From DAIDJD01 sp035485275 (lineage in GTDB: Bacteria > Oederibacteriota > JAJYGY01 > DAIDJD01): 64,000 bases of DNA. The notes under the pieces are model-generated. The model worked only from the letters and a program-made list of their open reading frames with translations, was not told the origin of the DNA and ran no database searches. Shown here one piece after another: positions 62,256-64,000 of the stretch. A program made the translations under genes and the position numbers. Location of the stretch: assembly GCA_035485275.1 (NCBI GenBank), contig DATHOE010000012.1, forward strand, positions 124,001 to 188,000, in the 5' to 3' direction. Positions within the stretch are counted from its first letter, which is position 1. Every line of letters begins with the position of its first letter.

Positions 62256-63317
62256 ATGATTCAAATTGACGTTCTTTTGCGACAGATGTTCGACCGGGGC
62301 GCCTCCGACATGCACTTGACCGTGGGCGCGCCTCCCATGATCCGCCTCCACGGAGAAATGGAGCCCCTGGACTACGAGAAACTGAGGCCGGACACGGTCC
62401 AGCAGATCGTCTATTCGGTCCTGACCGACGAGCAGAAGGAAAAATTCGAGAAGGAAAACGAGCTGGACCTTTCCTTCGGCGTGGACGGCGTGGGCCGCGT
62501 GCGTATGAACGTGTTCAAGCAGCGCGGGGCCGTGGCCAGCGTCCTGCGCCAGATCCCCACGCGCATCAAGGGCTTCGACGAACTGGACCTGCCCAAGGCC
62601 GCCGCCGAGATCTGCAAGGTCCCCAAGGGCATGGTGCTGGTGTGCGGGCCCACGGGTTCGGGCAAGTCCACCACCCTGGCCGCCATGGTGGACTGGATCA
62701 ACGACAACACCCAGTCGCACATCATCACCATCGAAGACCCCATCGAGTTCGTCCACAACCACAAGAAATCCATCATCAACCAGCGCGAGATCGGCGCCGA
62801 CAGCAAAAGCTTCACCGCGGCCCTGAAGTACGTCCTGCGCCAGGACCCCGACGTCATCCTGGTGGGTGAAATGCGCGACGTGGAGACCATCAGCGCGGCC
62901 CTGACCATCGCCGAGACGGGGCACCTCGTCTTCGCCACCCTGCACACGCCCGACGCGGTGCAGGCCATCAACCGCGTCATCGACGTCTTCCCGCACGAGC
63001 AGCAGCAGCAGGTGCGCACGCAGCTGAGCTTCGTGCTGCAGGCCATCTTCTGCCAGCAGCTCATCCCGCTCACCGAAGGCGGAGGGCGCTGCATCGCGGC
63101 CGAGGTGCTGATCGCCACGCCCGCCATCCGCAACCTCATCCGCGACGAGAAGGTCCACCAGATCTACTCGGCCCTGCAGACCGGCGCGGACCTGGGCATG
63201 CAGACGATGAACTCCTCGATGGCCTCCCTGTACCGCAGGGGCAGGGTGAAGTACCAGGACATCGCCGACCGCACCACCGATCTGCGCGACCTCGAACGCA
63301 TCGTCAAGGGCGGCTGA
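62256..63317 (+). CDS. pilT: Type IV pilus retraction ATPase PilT
   Basis: A 353-residue hexameric ATPase that powers pilus retraction. The N-terminal domain starts FDRGASDMHLTVGAPPMIR. Walker A is GPTGSGKST (131-139), the Asp box is ITIEDPIEFVH, Walker B is VILVGEMRD and the His box is FATLHTPDAVQAINRVID. The AIRNLIRDEK motif needed for retraction is present. It lacks the N-terminal domain and zinc motif of PilB. It is followed by pilC after 23 bases. Confidence 0.95.
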   Translation: MIQIDVLLRQMFDRGASDMHLTVGAPPMIRLHGEMEPLDYEKLRPDTVQQIVYSVLTDEQKEKFEKENELDLSFGVDGVGRVRMNVFKQRGAVASVLRQIPTRIKGFDELDLPKAAAEICKVPKGMVLVCGPTGSGKSTTLAAMVDWINDNTQSHIITIEDPIEFVHNHKKSIINQREIGADSKSFTAALKYVLRQDPDVILVGEMRDVETISAALTIAETGHLVFATLHTPDAVQAINRVIDVFPHEQQQQVRTQLSFVLQAIFCQQLIPLTEGGGRCIAAEVLIATPAIRNLIRDEKVHQIYSALQTGADLGMQTMNSSMASLYRRGRVKYQDIADRTTDLRDLERIVKGG

Positions 63318-63340
63318 GGCCTTAAGGACCAGGAGCAACG

Positions 63341-64000
63341 ATGGCTGCACCAGCCAAGACCAAAACCGGCGGCCCACCGAAGGCCGTGCGCAAGGGCCCC
63401 AAGACGGGCTTCGCGCTGTTGAACGAGAAATTCGAGCGCATGAACGAGAAGATGCCCGCCGTCTCGGACGTGGCCATTTTTTCGCGCCAATTCTCGACCA
63501 TGATCAACGCCGGCCTTCCGGTCCTGCAGTGCCTGTCCATCATCGCCGAGCAGCAGTCCAAGCTGGGCTTCAAGCGCATCATCAACGAGCTGAAGGACGA
63601 GATCGGCTCGGGCGGCAACCTTTCCGACGGCCTGGCCAAGCACCCCAAGGTCTTCAACGAGCTCTACGTCAACATGGTGCGCGCCGGCGAGCTGGGCGGC
63701 GTGCTCGACACCATCCTGGACCGGCTCTCCATCTACATGGAGAAGGCCGAGGCCCTGCGCCGCAAGATCAAGGGCGCGATGATGTACCCCACCATCGTGG
63801 TGTCCGTGGCCCTCCTGGTGGTGGCCTTCCTGATGGTCAAGGTGATCCCGACCTTCCAGACCGTGTTCGCCACCTTCGGCCACGGCCTGCCGCCCCTGAC
63901 CCAGTTCGTGGTCAACATCTCCGACTTCATGCAGCACGAGTGGTACGTGATCCTGATCGCCCTGGGCGTGCTCTTCGCGACCTTCAAGCTGGTGGCCTCC
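63341..64000 (+). CDS. pilC: Type IV pilus inner membrane platform protein PilC (5' part)
   Basis: Starts at the ATG after AGGAG and is still open at the window end, 220 codons in. The T2SF domain segments are visible: FSRQFSTMINAGLPVLQCL, GGNLSDGLAKHPKVFNELY, NMVRAGELGGVLDTILDRL, then a membrane helix MYPTIVVSVALLVVAFLMV. The second helix starts at the very end of the window. It forms the inner membrane base of the pilus with PilT and PilB. The N-terminal 40 residues are Lys-rich and less conserved. Truncated only by the window edge. Confidence 0.93.
   Translation, partial: MAAPAKTKTGGPPKAVRKGPKTGFALLNEKFERMNEKMPAVSDVAIFSRQFSTMINAGLPVLQCLSIIAEQQSKLGFKRIINELKDEIGSGGNLSDGLAKHPKVFNELYVNMVRAGELGGVLDTILDRLSIYMEKAEALRRKIKGAMMYPTIVVSVALLVVAFLMVKVIPTFQTVFATFGHGLPPLTQFVVNISDFMQHEWYVILIALGVLFATFKLVAS

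Overview
The window is a gene-dense, very GC-rich stretch of bacterial chromosome. Almost every gene is on the + strand, and no gene-free gap exceeds about 200 bases. LptD, a TamB-like protein, an O-antigen-ligase-like protein, lipoprotein signals and a type IV pilus retraction motor point to a diderm (LPS-type outer membrane) bacterium. The mix (GlgE/GlgM glycogen pathway, an rpoN-hpf-ptsN-yvcK-mannose-PTS-HPr-EI block, many GTG/TTG starts) does not match a well-known model organism. An uncultured phylum such as Elusimicrobiota, or a deltaproteobacteria-like lineage, is a low-confidence guess. I see no tRNA, rRNA, CRISPR array, insertion sequence, prophage or attachment site.

Layout. 1-3 kb: an MFS transporter and two exported TPR-like proteins behind a good sigma70 promoter. 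3-6.2 kb: the maltose-1-phosphate glucan pathway pair glgE-glgM. 6.2-8.7 kb: folC and an MsmK/UgpC-type sugar ABC ATPase, closed by an intrinsic terminator. 8.8-11 kb: lptD. 11.1-30.7 kb: a long polysaccharide/glycan locus: ugd, a DegT aminotransferase, two GT9 enzymes, a Wzy/WaaL-like protein, a polyprenyl-phosphate sugar transferase, GT4, a flippase, two GT2, a GT4-WecG fusion, an ArnT-like GT39, a GDP-fucose synthase-like epimerase, a sugar nucleotidyltransferase and a polysaccharide deacetylase. Most of its genes overlap by 1-4 bases.

30.7-34 kb: pyrF-pyrE-cinA-thpR, converging on a minus-strand TPR/penicillin-binding fusion (34-35.9 kb). 35.9-36.8 kb: a promoter, a 15-codon very basic microprotein gene with a near-perfect Shine-Dalgarno, and a LysM-like lipoprotein, closed by a terminator. 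36.9-45.5 kb: sigma54, the hibernation factor, EIIA-Ntr, a membrane-anchored YvcK, a complete mannose-family PTS (EIIA, B, C, D), HPr and EI. This looks like one carbon/nitrogen signalling block. 45.5-50 kb: tamB-like gene and a PHP phosphoesterase. 50-56.7 kb: a minus-strand cyclophilin divergent from lepA-lepB-hemW, then HU, grpE and dnaJ. 56.9-60.5 kb: two minus-strand GT-C-type membrane proteins. 60.5-64 kb: rsmE-aroE, pilT and the start of pilC, which runs off the window end.

Most of the window is recognisable housekeeping and envelope biogenesis. The parts least explained by known families are the microprotein at 36014-36061, the terminator whose T-tract runs into the lptD start codon, the TPR-PBP and GT4-WecG fusions, the GlgE C-terminal tail, and the PTS block in which a membrane YvcK sits where HprK/RapZ-type genes might be expected. 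All functions are read from sequence motifs by eye; no database search was run.
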